The translations under genes were made by a program, and so were the position numbers. Below are positions 20,291-30,290 of a stretch of DNA of 64,000 nt, in pieces; within the stretch, counting starts at the first letter, position 1, and each line of letters opens with the position of its first letter. Under the pieces are notes generated by a model. It worked only from the letters and a program-made list of their open reading frames with translations. It was not told the DNA's origin and did no database searches. The stretch comes from Candidatus Nitrosocosmicus agrestis (GTDB taxonomy: Archaea > Thermoproteota > Nitrososphaeria > Nitrososphaerales > Nitrososphaeraceae): positions 43,214 through 107,213 of the forward strand of contig NZ_VUYS01000011.1 of assembly GCF_008389435.1 (NCBI RefSeq), in the 5' to 3' direction.

Positions 20291-21034
20291 CTAATGAAGG
20301 CCCGCTTCTTTGATTTTTGGATACTGGTACCAGCTTGGGCCCTCCTTTATTGGAATGATGTTTAGTTTCTTTCTAACTTCTTCTAGGGGCATTTCGACCA
20401 TTTCCTCAAATTTAACAGGAAACAATGGTTTGCTCTCTTGTGCCATCTTGATACCTTTAGACAAGGTTTCAAAAATGGTAGATGAGTGAATTTTTTCTGA
20501 AGCTGGGATGCTCGCCAATCCTGGGAAGCAAGCTGAACCTACCGCAACTAGGTCAATTAACATAAATGCAGGATAGGAATACTGCGTAACGTTCAGAGCA
20601 ATTACGCCTATTTCTCCAATGGCCATATTGAATCCACTTATTGTATGGTACATGTCATGAGTCTTTCTAACACGCATAGTTACATAATCAGTGTCATTCT
20701 CTAAAGATACTCTGTCTCTGGCGCGATAAAAATGTGGTTCAAAGCCCATAGTTTTCATAATTAACGCATATGTGTAACCTAAAGAATCCTTTGGAAGTTT
20801 TATCATTTCTTCTAAATCATATTCTGGACCCATATATCGTTCCTCCAACATCTTGGAGCATTCAGGATCTTCTTTGAGCCTCTCTATACAATTTTGCATC
20901 CAAATAGTATCTCTAAACCCATCTTCTAGGTCAAAAACAGTATCTAACTTGCCACGGTTAGTTACTAAATGTTTAATCATTCCACCCAAAAGTTCAATAT
21001 TTTCTACTTTGCTCATTAAATCCATATATCCCAT
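20291..21034 (-). CDS. Coq4-family protein
   Basis: 247 residues with the Coq4 hallmark H126-D-M-Y-H130 followed by E141, the proposed zinc site of the family (HDxxH then Glu). Helical throughout. In eukaryotes Coq4 is needed for ubiquinone synthesis and has been linked to oxidative decarboxylation of the ring; archaea of this group use menaquinone- or plastoquinone-like carriers, so the role here is inference. The spacing between the second His and the Glu is one residue shorter than in the usual motif. Start ATG at 21034; the alternative M4 is near. The only other quinone-type gene in the window is the broken UbiA-like gene at 7.6 kb. Confidence 0.82.
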   Translation of the reverse strand: MGYMDLMSKVENIELLGGMIKHLVTNRGKLDTVFDLEDGFRDTIWMQNCIERLKEDPECSKMLEERYMGPEYDLEEMIKLPKDSLGYTYALIMKTMGFEPHFYRARDRVSLENDTDYVTMRVRKTHDMYHTISGFNMAIGEIGVIALNVTQYSYPAFMLIDLVAVGSACFPGLASIPASEKIHSSTIFETLSKGIKMAQESKPLFPVKFEEMVEMPLEEVRKKLNIIPIKEGPSWYQYPKIKEAGLH

Positions 21035-22201
21035 GTTAAAAGGAATAGAAATCTACTCCTTAAAATATATTTAGCAATTGCCATGAAGCTTCATTCTTCC
21101 GATATTTTCGAAATCCAGATCTGACTATCTGAAAAATGATCCCAAACTATACACTATTACTACTATTGGAGGTTAGGATCAATCGTAAGGTTTTTCCTTC
21201 AGGAGTAATTTAGATGTTTATGATGATGATGAATATAATTAAATTATAAAGTATTTTATTTCTGCAAACTCATGATTATACACGGTAAAGTCACTCCAAT
21301 TTGGGGAGAGTGGAGGGCGCATTTTCTCATCCGCAATTCATTTTTTAAATGGGTTTGGTAATTCGCCAGGATTGCCGTTGGGAAAAAGTTCAAGGAAACG
21401 ATACCAGAAAGTTTAACTTAATCTTTTTATAATAATTCTTGATTTACCAGGTGTTTCTATGTCCTTTTGCAATAGATCTTTTCTGTTAATAGTTCTAATA
21501 ACTTAATTGAATCTACAGTTGACTTCAAGACATTCTTATAATCCAATTGGATTCATTCTGTTGAACCGTAAACCAATTAGTTATCTAACTTGGGACAAAT
21601 TCCTATCCATAAGGAATAGTATAGTCCAATTTTTTTCAATGCCATTAGAATATTTCGTTGGTTAGAAACGATGATATATGAAAGATTGTTTTAAGGTCTC
21701 TATATATAATTCATTTAAAAAATTCTCCAATATTTTTTCACTAATACCAAATTATTCAATCCACTTGTTTCATTTAATTAATGTCGTAAAGATGGTAGAA
21801 TAAATGTCATTTACTTGCATACCTGTTGTTAACTTCTTTCATCGTTCGTAACGACCGTTTCTTTTACTACTCATTGATTATTTCTGATACTATGCCTTTG
21901 TCACTAGTTATTAATGTGGGAATGTTGATTTAAGTAACATCTTTTAGGCAGAACCCAAGGAATCTCTTATTTGTTCCCAATATAATTCATCGGGTAATAA
22001 CCCATATACCTATAAAATCTATGAAACATTGACAAGTAATGAAATAATCTATTATCTATTATATCCAAATAATGTTTCTGCAATCTGATGGTAAATTATT
22101 CCTGATTGCTAATATAGATACAAACTATCTACATTCACTCTGCGATTTTAATTTCAAAAGGTCACTAAAATATAAAGGCTTTATAAAACTAAACTGATAA
22201 C
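21035..22201. other. Intergenic region next to an insertion element
   Basis: About 1.2 kb without an intact gene. A decayed coding stretch lies at 21239-21406 (separate entry). The rest is AT-rich and featureless to me up to the element boundary. Confidence 0.5.
21239..21406 (-). pseudogene. C-terminal gene remnant
   Basis: 56 codons in one frame ending in TAA, interrupted by one TGA. The reading W-Y-R-F-L-E-L-F-P-N-G-N-P-G-E-L-P then P-P-L-S-P-N-W-S-D-F-T-V-Y-N is protein-like, and the stretch is richer in GC than its flanks. Family not recognised. It lies about 0.8 kb from the insertion element. Confidence 0.3.
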
Positions 22202-22218
22202 GGCTCTGTTCACTTAAT
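22202..22218 (+). repeat. Left terminal inverted repeat
   Basis: GGCTCTGTTCACTTAAT; matches the right end with mismatches at the C/G and last positions. It contains the original transposase stop codon. Confidence 0.75.
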
Positions 22219-22832
22219 ATGTTTTATTTCATTGTTATGATAGTCTACAAAGAGCCGCAGTCAATTCCGTACATGCTTTAACTTGCGATTCTTTATTCCA
22301 CAAGGAAAGTAGTCATCGAAACTTTCGGTTCTATCCTTTATGTATTGCATCTTTCTTTCAATCAGACTTTTCTCCAGAGAGGAATGAATGTGATGATCGA
22401 GATTTAAGAATCTACAGGCCATTGGATACCAAGTACCTCCATCAGTTGAAACTGGATGAATTCCATGAATCTTGACTAAACCTGAAATGAATCTTTCAGC
22501 TACAAACATGTTTCTTTCTTTAGATTTATTAGCAAAAGAAGTGCGAGAATTTGCCTGTTTTCGGGTTCAGTTGCAACCCAGAGCCAGACAAACTCTGATC
22601 CCACCTTCAACATGGTCTCATCTATGATATACTCTAGAACTCTTCTTCTAGTTGACTTCAGCTTTTGAGGCTTGTACTTTTGAATCCAATTCCATTTTTT
22701 AGCTAATAAAACGTGATTTCTCTTGTATATCTGAGATAATCTTTCCGAGGCTTTCCTTAAGGATAGGCCTGAAAAGTACAAATGCAACCCATAGTAAACA
22801 TACTTTGAAGGCGTTCTGTTTCTAGTAAGCAT
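22210..22832 (-). pseudogene. IS6-like DDE transposase, frameshifted and prematurely stopped
   Basis: The N-terminal part (22500-22832) holds the helix-turn-helix region and the first catalytic Asp in Y-I-I-D-E-T. The frame then shifts near 22530, and the rest continues at M-F-V-A-E-R-F, with the second Asp in S-T-D-G-G-T-W-Y and the Glu in the I-E-R-K-M-Q-Y region. A TGA at 22261-22263 stops this part early: the relative at the window end has TGG at the same place and reads on through L-R-L-F-A-D-Y-H-N to the end of the element, as this copy does after the stop (L-R-L-F-V-D-Y-H-N). Two independent lesions mean the copy is dead. Confidence 0.85.
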
Positions 22833-22868
22833 AAAAGAAATGGAATGCTTTCAAGCTATAGGCTTATC

Positions 22869-22885
22869 GTTAACTGAACAGAGCC
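22869..22885 (-). repeat. Right terminal inverted repeat
   Basis: Reads GGCTCTGTTCAGTTAAC on the minus strand, identical to the end of the second element at 63874-63890. Confidence 0.75.
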
Positions 22886-22941
22886 ATCAAATGAGAGTAG
22901 ACTAGTTAAAAGTCTTGTAGTCAATTGCAGATATCAAAAGC

Positions 22942-23295
22942 CTATTCACTGAAATTCACACGATTGTATGAATTAATGAAATCCTTGGCATACTGATTAG
23001 CATGTTTTTCGGATCCTCTATGAATACCAGCATGAGTTCTTAAGTGATGGTAGAATTCATGTAAGACAATAAATGGATTATAAAAAATATCGGAATTAAT
23101 ACAATAAATTTTACTTTCTCTTTGAACATAAACGGCATAAACTGTTCTCCTTTTTCCTTTAATGGTACCAACTACTATCTGTGGAGGTTGTATACTATAA
23201 TATTTACTCAATTTAAACAAGGCCTCTTCAGTCTTTTTATCAAGTATCAATTGCACAATTTTAGCTTTAGACATATCATCCAAGTTAAATTCCAA
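22942..23295 (-). CDS. Small HExxH metalloprotease-like protein
   Basis: 117 residues with a zincin motif H79-E80-F-Y-H83 and a downstream Glu (E96, in R-G-S-E-K-H-A-N) that could be the third ligand, as in gluzincins. The N-terminal half is helical and then beta. It is much shorter than typical peptidases, closer to stand-alone minimal zincin folds seen in archaea and phages. No signal peptide. It sits 57 nt from the end of the insertion element and reads towards it. The metal site is clear; substrate unknown. Confidence 0.65.
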   Translation of the reverse strand: MEFNLDDMSKAKIVQLILDKKTEEALFKLSKYYSIQPPQIVVGTIKGKRRTVYAVYVQRESKIYCINSDIFYNPFIVLHEFYHHLRTHAGIHRGSEKHANQYAKDFINSYNRVNFSE

Positions 23296-23569
23296 AAGCC
23301 AATATCAAATAAATTATGATTCCATATAAATGAGATGGACAATCTCCAATTGAATTGATATAAATACAAGATATAGTTTATACAAATTTCAAAATTAATA
23401 TTCAAAACTACTGATCTAAAATAATTATTAATAGACAAATGTCAATTCTATAGTTATATTCGATAGTAACGTATCTTCATATATTTATATATTCCTAACA
23501 CACTCATTATAAAAATCCCCATACACGGAAATCATGTTTTCAATCCTAGTCTTTTGACTCATCTGGAGA

Positions 23570-24950
23570 TCAGTAATGTAGGACAATTCCAATAATTGAA
23601 ATCAACAGGACATTTTAGAAAATAAAATAATAAGAAAATGGACTAGGATAGGAATGTGTCGTTCCTTCTACATGTATTTCATAGATCTCCAAACATATTC
23701 CATAAATTGCTGGTCAAATTGACATACTTATTAAAATGAGTAACACGGCAATCTCCACATCTGTTCCAAGTAGACGAACTGGTACTGATTCCAGAGAGAC
23801 ATTCTAAGACCTGAATTTAGGAAAGCCCCCCAATAGGTATTATGGAGATCTAACAAAACTACAAGTCGGATGTAGGGTATAAATAAATCTAAGTAAATCC
23901 AATGATTAATAGACTACAACAAAACAAGGTTGGTTTAAGGTTCCCCACAATGGCTATTTAAAAATCTTGAAACTACCGAAATCATAAAGATAAAATCATA
24001 AACAGAAGTGGATTGCCGCGCTATCAACTAGCCTGCCACCAAGTCCAATTAGTTGCGGTTTTTGAATTAGTATCAGAATAATTTGATAAATTACGAAGAA
24101 ACTCCAATGATAATTATTAATGTGTATTTAGGTAATAGGACGGGAATTTTTTTTATAAAGGCCAAGTCTACGATAGGGACTATTGCTTTCTGTTGACTAA
24201 GAATGAATAATATCACAAGAATAACAGAAATAGGAAGTAGAATAGCAGCGGTTCCAGGCATTAGCAGGGTAACGGTAAAAATAGTGTTGAGCATGGATGT
24301 AAGACCACAGAGAAAGGTTGAAACTATTATTATCAATAATATCGTTCATTTTATAATTAAATTACCATGGTTTACTGGAGCAAAATCCTCTGATCTGATA
24401 TGGTTTTTATAAACTATAACCAGTGACAGAATTAAGAGGAAAAATATATAAAAATGTTAAATGCCAACTAAAGTATCCGACGAGTATAGCTTTACATACC
24501 AGTTACATCACTGAAATTCCAGAAAAGATAGCAGTAAATTTACCCTGACTTACCCAGAGCTTTCAAAAATTTTTCCCTTATGATTGAAAATGCTACAGGA
24601 AACATTATTGGACCAATGTCTTGATTTATCCAGGCAATGAGCATAAGTGATTTAACCATAGATCAACCACCAAGTAACGTTCCTAAACTATATCTAATAA
24701 TTACCATTACCAATATATTTTTTTTCCATAAATACCAGACTATTTTCCTATGATAGGTGTCATAACTGCACCAACAATCAAATATGCAGCTAAAATCCAA
24801 GATGAAGTATTATAAGAAATGTAGAAATCATCAATTAAATGCGGAAGTGCTAGGACCAACATAGCCTCTCCATACATAGGAATGAGAGTTAATGAATTCA
24901 ATTGCAAGGGTCATCGAAGCTTCCATATCTATTCCATTGGTTAAATTCAT
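23570..24950 (-). pseudogene. Decayed MFS drug-efflux transporter (DHA2-like)
   Basis: Read from 24950 downwards, pieces of a 14-helix MFS exporter appear in order but in changing frames with many stops. They include M-L-V-L-A-L-P-H-L-I-D-D-F, S-S-W-I-L-A-A-Y-L-I-V-G-A-V-M-T-P-I-I-G-K, G-I-Y-G-K-K, P-V-A-F-S-I-I-R-E-K-F, an intact hydrophobic stretch at 24091-24336 (V-I-L-V-I-L-F-I-L-S-Q-Q-K-A), then K-P-Q-L-I-G-L-G-G and near the end V-E-G-T-T-H-S-Y-P-S-P-F-S-Y. The pattern S-S-W-I-L-x-A-Y-L and the conserved G-K-x-S-x-x-Y-G-K-K loop identify the family. Heavily mutated, not functional. It covers what otherwise looks like an empty 1.4 kb. Confidence 0.72.
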
Positions 24951-25372
24951 TGTTTCCCCAACTTAATGCAGTAAATAAAGCATTTAAACAATCCAATAAA
25001 ATAATAGCATTACTCTAGAATTATTAACCCAAATATAACAACTATAAAACAATTAAAGTTGCAATTTGTAATTTTGCATATTAAAGTTCTTGCTGCCAAT
25101 TATTAATAGATAACAATTGTAAAAATTGTCAATCAACTTTTAACTCATATCAAGGATCAAAATTCTTATATAATAACAACAGCATAATTAATCTCAAAAA
25201 CAAACTCCGATTTAATTATCTTAATGATTCATATTTTAGTATAGTGCTACTCTAAATTCTCTTTTAATAATTATACCATAAAATGAAAATCCGGAATATA
25301 GATGGATTAAAAATTCAAGAAATTAAAGGATGAAAGACAATTTCGTAAGGATTTTAACCCCGATCTTTGCTG
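24951..25372. other. Intergenic region
   Basis: About 420 nt, very AT-rich, between the decayed transporter start and the CorA stop. No feature recognised. Confidence 0.5.
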
Positions 25373-26362
25373 TCAAGGATTCATCCACCCCAATTTTCTA
25401 AAATAATAAATCATCACTACCGCTGCCAAAACCGATAAAGACCCAGTTATAACAAGTGGGATATAATCTACAAAATCTTTTCCGTGGTTTATGCTGCCAG
25501 GTATCACAATATTCATCCCATAAAAGGTGCCTGCTACGGTTATTGGAATAGAGAGAGTAAAAAGCATTGTTAGAAAACTCAGTATTTTATTAGTTTTTTC
25601 AGAGTTTAACATATTATCTGTATCCTTGTAAATTTCGATGGTTTCTTTCGATTCGTCCAGTGCCTCAAGAACTTTTGATATGTGATCGTTAATATCATCA
25701 AAATAATCTATTAGTTCTTCCCCCTCCACGCCATTGGAAAATCGTTTCACATCCCTTGAAGTAATTTCTAGCATAATTCGTTTTAATGGCAATACGATTC
25801 TTCTTAAAGTAGTAATCTCCCTCCTCAGAATTGAGATTTCCTTTGCATTCGCCACCTTGTCATCAAACACTTCATCTTCTATGTCATCCAAATTTCCGAT
25901 AATTTTCATAAGAATATGGAGCAGATTGTCAACTAGAGTATCCAGGATAGAGTGCAACAAATATCCCGGAGATCCACCCATTAGAGTATTTCTAAGTCTA
26001 GAATCTCCTGATTTGCAAGCTTTAAAAAGATCGGTTAACGGCTGCAAATCCCCTTGGGTAATCGAGATTAAATAGTCCTTGCCAATGAAGAAAGATAATT
26101 GAGAAAAATTGGATGCTGCTCGATCTTTGGTAGTAGTAGGGAATTGCAATATTACAAAAACATGATCATCATACCGGTCAATTTTGGGTAATTGATTTTT
26201 TGATAAACAGTCTTCTATATTCAGTTCATGAATAGGAAATTTTTTGGAAATGGTGTCTATTTTTTCTCGTGTTGGTTTTTCAAGGTAGATCCAGGATAGG
26301 TTTTGGTTCTGGATCGTTTCAAGTCCGCTAATGTAATTAGGGAAATACACTTCAAACTTCAT
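25373..26362 (-). CDS. corA: CorA-family magnesium/divalent cation channel
   Basis: 329 residues. The N-terminal two thirds form the cytoplasmic funnel with a long charged helix (about 150-250). Two C-terminal membrane helices (about 258-281 and 299-319) flank the signature Y-G-M-N (281-284). The terminal R-K-L-G-W-M has the basic end expected of CorA. Pentameric channel for Mg2+, possibly also Co2+ or Ni2+. Start ATG at 26362. Single gene; the neighbours do not add information. Confidence 0.93.
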   Translation of the reverse strand: MKFEVYFPNYISGLETIQNQNLSWIYLEKPTREKIDTISKKFPIHELNIEDCLSKNQLPKIDRYDDHVFVILQFPTTTKDRAASNFSQLSFFIGKDYLISITQGDLQPLTDLFKACKSGDSRLRNTLMGGSPGYLLHSILDTLVDNLLHILMKIIGNLDDIEDEVFDDKVANAKEISILRREITTLRRIVLPLKRIMLEITSRDVKRFSNGVEGEELIDYFDDINDHISKVLEALDESKETIEIYKDTDNMLNSEKTNKILSFLTMLFTLSIPITVAGTFYGMNIVIPGSINHGKDFVDYIPLVITGSLSVLAAVVMIYYFRKLGWMNP

Positions 26363-26765
26363 AACAATAGTTCTTTTAATATATAACTGATTGGATATAA
26401 TTTTAGATTGACAGTTGATAATTAAAATTCATCAGTTGTTATGTTAAAGAATGGCCTTAGGATTTGGCTTGCAGTTACATTCATCCGACCATTTTAATTT
26501 TTTTTGATCAAACTCTAATGGATTACACCAAACAACGTAAAACAGTCATGAGTCAGTCATAGAAGAAATAATTAGTGGAAATTCGTTAGGTTATTGTGAG
26601 TAATCATACAATCCAGTAATAAATACCACCTAACAATTCAAAGATATATGAATAAATCTACTTGCCAAAGATCATTACTCATTAAAAGAACATTCAAATT
26701 TCCCAGATTTATGCGCAAAGAATGAGAGTAAATGTGGATAGGATCAACTAATAATTATTGAATAC
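26363..26765. other. Intergenic region
   Basis: Contains the CorA promoter side and no recognisable gene. Confidence 0.45.
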
Positions 26766-26985
26766 ACTATTTACAATAACGAGGTATTCCTAAACACTTC
26801 AAGTCCTGAGTCCCATAAATAAGAGATTCTCCAAAGTGCTTATTGACCATAGTAGGATCCAATCAAATCTTAACAACACTACCGTCTAAGAGTGATATTA
26901 GTCGGGACGTCGATCACAGGACTCTCGCATTGTGACTGTAGTCGTGCCATATAGTATTGTAGAATTGCTGTTATGATTAGAATTT
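26766..26985 (-). pseudogene. Remnant of a secreted-protein gene
   Basis: Three consecutive pieces in different frames: N-S-N-S-T-I-L-Y-G-T-T-T-V-T-M-R-E (about 26985-26937), S-P-V-I-D-V-P-T-N-I-T-L (about 26930-26890), and D-P-T-M-V-N-K-H-F-G-E-S-L-I-Y-G-T-Q (about 26862-26810), ending with a TAG at 26766-26768. The Asn-x-Ser/Thr-rich, beta-strand-like text suggests an extracellular protein domain broken by at least two indels. I cannot name the family with confidence. Confidence 0.4.
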
Positions 26986-27129
26986 GAAAGTTTCCTTAAT
27001 TTGTAATCATATGTATATCATGATAGTGAGACGAATTTCTATCTTCTTTTATCATGTAGAGAGAAGCATTAAATTGAGGAGATTGAGATGTCAAATTATA
27101 GATGTTATAAACATCGCCTAATATCCACA

Positions 27130-27441
27130 CTAAATTATTATTTGTGGAATCGATTGTAAAGTATCTATCCCTCCTTGTAGGACTTTGTCAGAGGAAATAT
27201 TTGACATGGGAGATAAAATATTGTCTTTAGTAGAATTACCAATATACGCAGTCCCATTGGAGGATGATTTTGATTTGTTGTTAATACTTTCAATTGTATC
27301 TGTTATAGATGATTGTACTTGACTATTGATTGCAGATTGTAACTGATTTTGACTCTGCTTAATTGAATCACTTAAGGATGAAGTAGCAAATGAAGAGAAG
27401 GATTGAATAACAAATAATTCAATCATTCCTACTATACCCAT
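27130..27441 (-). CDS. Small membrane-anchored Ser/Asn/Gln-rich protein
   Basis: 103 residues: a hydrophobic N-terminus (1-20) followed by a polar segment of repeated S, Q, N and I (S-Q-N-Q-L-Q-S-A-I-N-S-Q-V-Q-S-S). Likely tethered to the membrane with the polar part outside, possibly as a coiled coil. The hydrophobic run continues upstream of the first ATG for another ten or so codons (I-S-L-T-F-T-I-I-S-I-I-I-V) without a standard start codon, so the true start is uncertain. Function not recognised. Confidence 0.5.
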   Translation of the reverse strand: MGIVGMIELFVIQSFSSFATSSLSDSIKQSQNQLQSAINSQVQSSITDTIESINNKSKSSSNGTAYIGNSTKDNILSPMSNISSDKVLQGGIDTLQSIPQIII

Positions 27442-27829
27442 TACTATTATTATAGAGATAATGGTAAATGTTAGAGATATTCTAATATAAAATTTAATTA
27501 AGTAATGTATTAATAATTTGTGGATTATTTAAGCACATACCCACTCTGTCTATCGGCAAATACTTCTTTTCTTTAATTAGATATCTAGTTGAGCAAACCC
27601 AAATATACTATATTTTTTTTATTCATATTGTGTTCTTTATTTAGTTTAATCTAACCAATGCAAGGTATCACCTTTGGTTAGGCACTTAATATTAGCAAGT
27701 CCATACGATTTTCAAATATAGCCATTTCAATACGAAATTAAAACCATAATAAATGGCTATTTGAACTAAAAAGTATTAGTAAAAAACCCAAAAGTACTAA
27801 GTAACTAATCGGGCATTAAGTGAGGTTAT
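27442..27829. other. Intergenic region
   Basis: AT-rich spacer. Apart from the possible N-terminal extension of the preceding gene, nothing is recognised. Confidence 0.45.
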
Positions 27830-28624
27830 TTACTTCATATAACCGACAACAAATAACATCATTGCCATGGCCATTGCAATACCCCATACTAATTTATTCC
27901 AATCGAAAATTTTTTGGCCATCTAAAACACCCATAGGAATTAAATTAAACATCGCGATCCACCCATTAAATGAAGCACCTATATCAAAATATGGCCCATA
28001 TGAGTGATGGTAAACAAATGACAAAAATAGAAAGCCAAAGCCCATTACTAAATTAGTTACTGGTCCAATAAGTGCTACCCTCCCAAACTTTTGTCTATCA
28101 CTTAGATGTACCATTACTGCACCTGGAGCAATAAATTTAAAGGGCATTATTGGAAGGGCAGAAATAGCAGTTATTATCAAACCATACAATTCTGCCCGGA
28201 ATTCGGCCCAACTGCCATAATACTGGGCCAAAAATTTATGAGCCAATTCATGTACGATAAAAGCACTAATAAATATGGCCAAAAATTGCCAAGAAAAAGT
28301 TCGATAATTATTCAAAGATAGTCCAACACATGTCACTAGAAGTGTTGCTAAGGATAAGTGAAGTATCTCTGTTTTAGATGTTTTTAAGTTAAATAAGTTG
28401 CGAATTATTCTAATGACATTGTTATCCTTGAAGCTATTTTTATCGTTACCAAATTTATATTGATTAGCCTTTAATCTGTAGGTGTCTACAAAAGGACAAA
28501 AATGACTTATTGGGTTCCTATGTAAGTTACAAAAATGTTCTCTGCAATAGTTACACTTAAATGGTAAACTTTCTATTTTATCACAAAATGAGCATTTATT
28601 AGTGGTGTCTTTTTGTTTATACAT
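27830..28624 (-). CDS. AN1 zinc finger fused to a site-2 (M50) protease
   Basis: 264 residues. Residues 11-43 are a complete AN1 finger: C11-x2-C14-x9-C24-x2-C27-x4-C32-x2-H35-x5-H41-x-C43. After a polar linker, several membrane helices carry the M50 motifs H125-E-L-A-H129 (zinc and catalytic Glu) and N227-L-I-P-M-G-V-L-D235-G (third ligand). The enzyme should cut membrane-embedded substrates, and the cytoplasmic AN1 finger may recruit or sense them. AN1 fingers are mostly known from eukaryotic stress and ubiquitin-related proteins. Single gene, start ATG at 28624. Confidence 0.88.
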   Translation of the reverse strand: MYKQKDTTNKCSFCDKIESLPFKCNYCREHFCNLHRNPISHFCPFVDTYRLKANQYKFGNDKNSFKDNNVIRIIRNLFNLKTSKTEILHLSLATLLVTCVGLSLNNYRTFSWQFLAIFISAFIVHELAHKFLAQYYGSWAEFRAELYGLIITAISALPIMPFKFIAPGAVMVHLSDRQKFGRVALIGPVTNLVMGFGFLFLSFVYHHSYGPYFDIGASFNGWIAMFNLIPMGVLDGQKIFDWNKLVWGIAMAMAMMLFVVGYMK

Positions 28625-29103
28625 GCTAATACGATCTTAAAACAAATTCATTAATGACCATTTTTTTACTTCTACAAAAATAGATTGGTTTCTCAAGACG
28701 GCGAATTTGCAACTCAGATGATAAATAACTATTATATACAATATTATTAACAAGAATCATCTTATGGGTATAATATAATACTGTTGTTCATATTTAACGA
28801 TTGGGGGTTGCATGATTAGTATCATAAAGTATACTTAAATGATTAAGAAAACATTTTATTTCATCCCACCAGAATATAAAGATATATCAAAACCGCATTT
28901 TAATGTTGAAAGAAATACGTCCAATAAAAGAGAGATCAAGTTTTATAATTGACTTTTACCGTAATTCGTCCATGGTCAAACTCACTCTTTAGAAGAAAAG
29001 GCTTTATTTGAAATATATTAAATAATGAATGCGTATAAAACAGGGACAATATTTTCAAAGACTTAATAGATATTTTATTCAAAGATATTAAATAAATAAT
29101 GAT
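28625..29103. other. Intergenic region
   Basis: About 480 nt, AT-rich. It lies behind the protease start and after the glycosylase stop. Nothing recognised. Confidence 0.45.
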
Positions 29104-29748
29104 TTAACCAATTGTTGTAAAGTTGTTCAATGACTTCCATAAATACCAGGCGGCAATACTCCTATAAGGCCTCCATTTTGCCGATTTGGATACAATAAAT
29201 TCGTTTGAAGGCAGTGTATCCAAATTGTAGAGCAACTTAATTGCTTTTTTAATCCCTAAATCACTTAGGGGAAAAACATCTTCGCGCTTTAAACAAAATA
29301 TCAAAAACATCTCTGCGGTCCATCTTCCTATTCCCTTTACCTTGACTAGTTCTGAAATCACTTGTTCATCTGAAAGATTAACTAATTTATCTAATAACAA
29401 TTCGCCCATCGTGATTTTTGTTGACAGATCTTTTACATATGTTATTTTCTTGTATGATAATCCAATTTTTCTAAGAATCATGGCATCAGTATCAACAATC
29501 TGATTAGGTAAAGGAAAAGAATTACCATAAAACCCAATAAACCTTTGGAAGATGGCATTTGCAGATTTACCAGCTAATTGCTGATAAATAATGGATCTAA
29601 CTAAGGACTCAAAGGGATTATCATGAATTTCTATGGAATATTTACCTACGTTACTTATGATTCGAGCTAAATCCACATCAGTTCTTAATAGTAATTTAAC
29701 TGGGTCTCGCCCCATTTTAAAAAGAATGATCACAATGATTTTAAACAT
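29104..29748 (-). CDS. DNA-3-methyladenine glycosylase, AlkA/HhH-GPD type
   Basis: 214 residues. Base-excision repair enzyme removing alkylated purines. The helix-hairpin-helix is V-K-G-I-G-R-W-T-A-E-M, followed by the GPD region with the catalytic Asp in F-P-L-S-D-L-G-I-K-K-A. Upstream S-I-I-Y-Q-Q-L-A-G-K-S-A fits the first conserved helix. The N-terminal domain of bacterial AlkA is absent, as in many archaeal and yeast Mag1-like enzymes. The ATG at codon 12 (M-G-R-D-P-V-K) is a better start than the hydrophobic first one. No iron-sulfur cysteines, so not of the Nth type. Confidence 0.87.
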   Translation of the reverse strand: MFKIIVIILFKMGRDPVKLLLRTDVDLARIISNVGKYSIEIHDNPFESLVRSIIYQQLAGKSANAIFQRFIGFYGNSFPLPNQIVDTDAMILRKIGLSYKKITYVKDLSTKITMGELLLDKLVNLSDEQVISELVKVKGIGRWTAEMFLIFCLKREDVFPLSDLGIKKAIKLLYNLDTLPSNEFIVSKSAKWRPYRSIAAWYLWKSLNNFTTIG

Positions 29749-30290
29749 TATTTAGAAAATACAAGAAGTCTTACATTCTATCATCTTGGTACAACAAAAA
29801 TCATAGGGAAGAGATATGAAAGCAGAATAAGAAATAAGCAATTGGTATTGCAAACTTTGGAGCCCACTCTTAAATTAGTCGATTGATGTTTTAATTCAAA
29901 TTCGCAATTAATTTAATGTTACTAATCAATATAATGATATTCTCTAGAATTTATATCCAGCTATTCGAAATTCTTCTGAAGAGTATAATATATTATATGC
30001 GTTCAATTATCGACAATCACCGTAGGTAGTCATGAGATCTGTCTAATACAGTAAGAAATATTAATTTACAAGATGGATCAAATAGGAATTTTGGATTCGA
30101 ATTTATAGACTCTTAGGAAAGTGTAAGAAAAAGAAAAGAACATACGATAAAATATTGCATCACAAAGCGTGGGAATGAACACATTGGTTAAACAATCGTG
30201 ACAGAAGACCACTACCGGGCTTATTAAAAAAAAGAATAATTCACCACATTTAAAGTACCACATTCTTCCCAACTAAAGGTCAGTTTATCA
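29749..30290. other. Intergenic region
   Basis: About 540 nt with no convincing gene; a 64-codon frame at 30078-30272 on the minus strand lacks motifs. Confidence 0.45.

Larger units (their letters stand above)
22202..22885 (-). mobile_element. IS6-like insertion sequence, inactivated
   Basis: A 684-bp element bounded by imperfect inverted repeats that begin GGCTCTGTTCA, similar in style to IS6-family ends. It contains one transposase gene broken in two places. The 8 nt outside each end (CTGATAAC and ATCAAATG) do not match, so no target duplication remains. A diverged relative enters the window at 63874. Confidence 0.8.
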
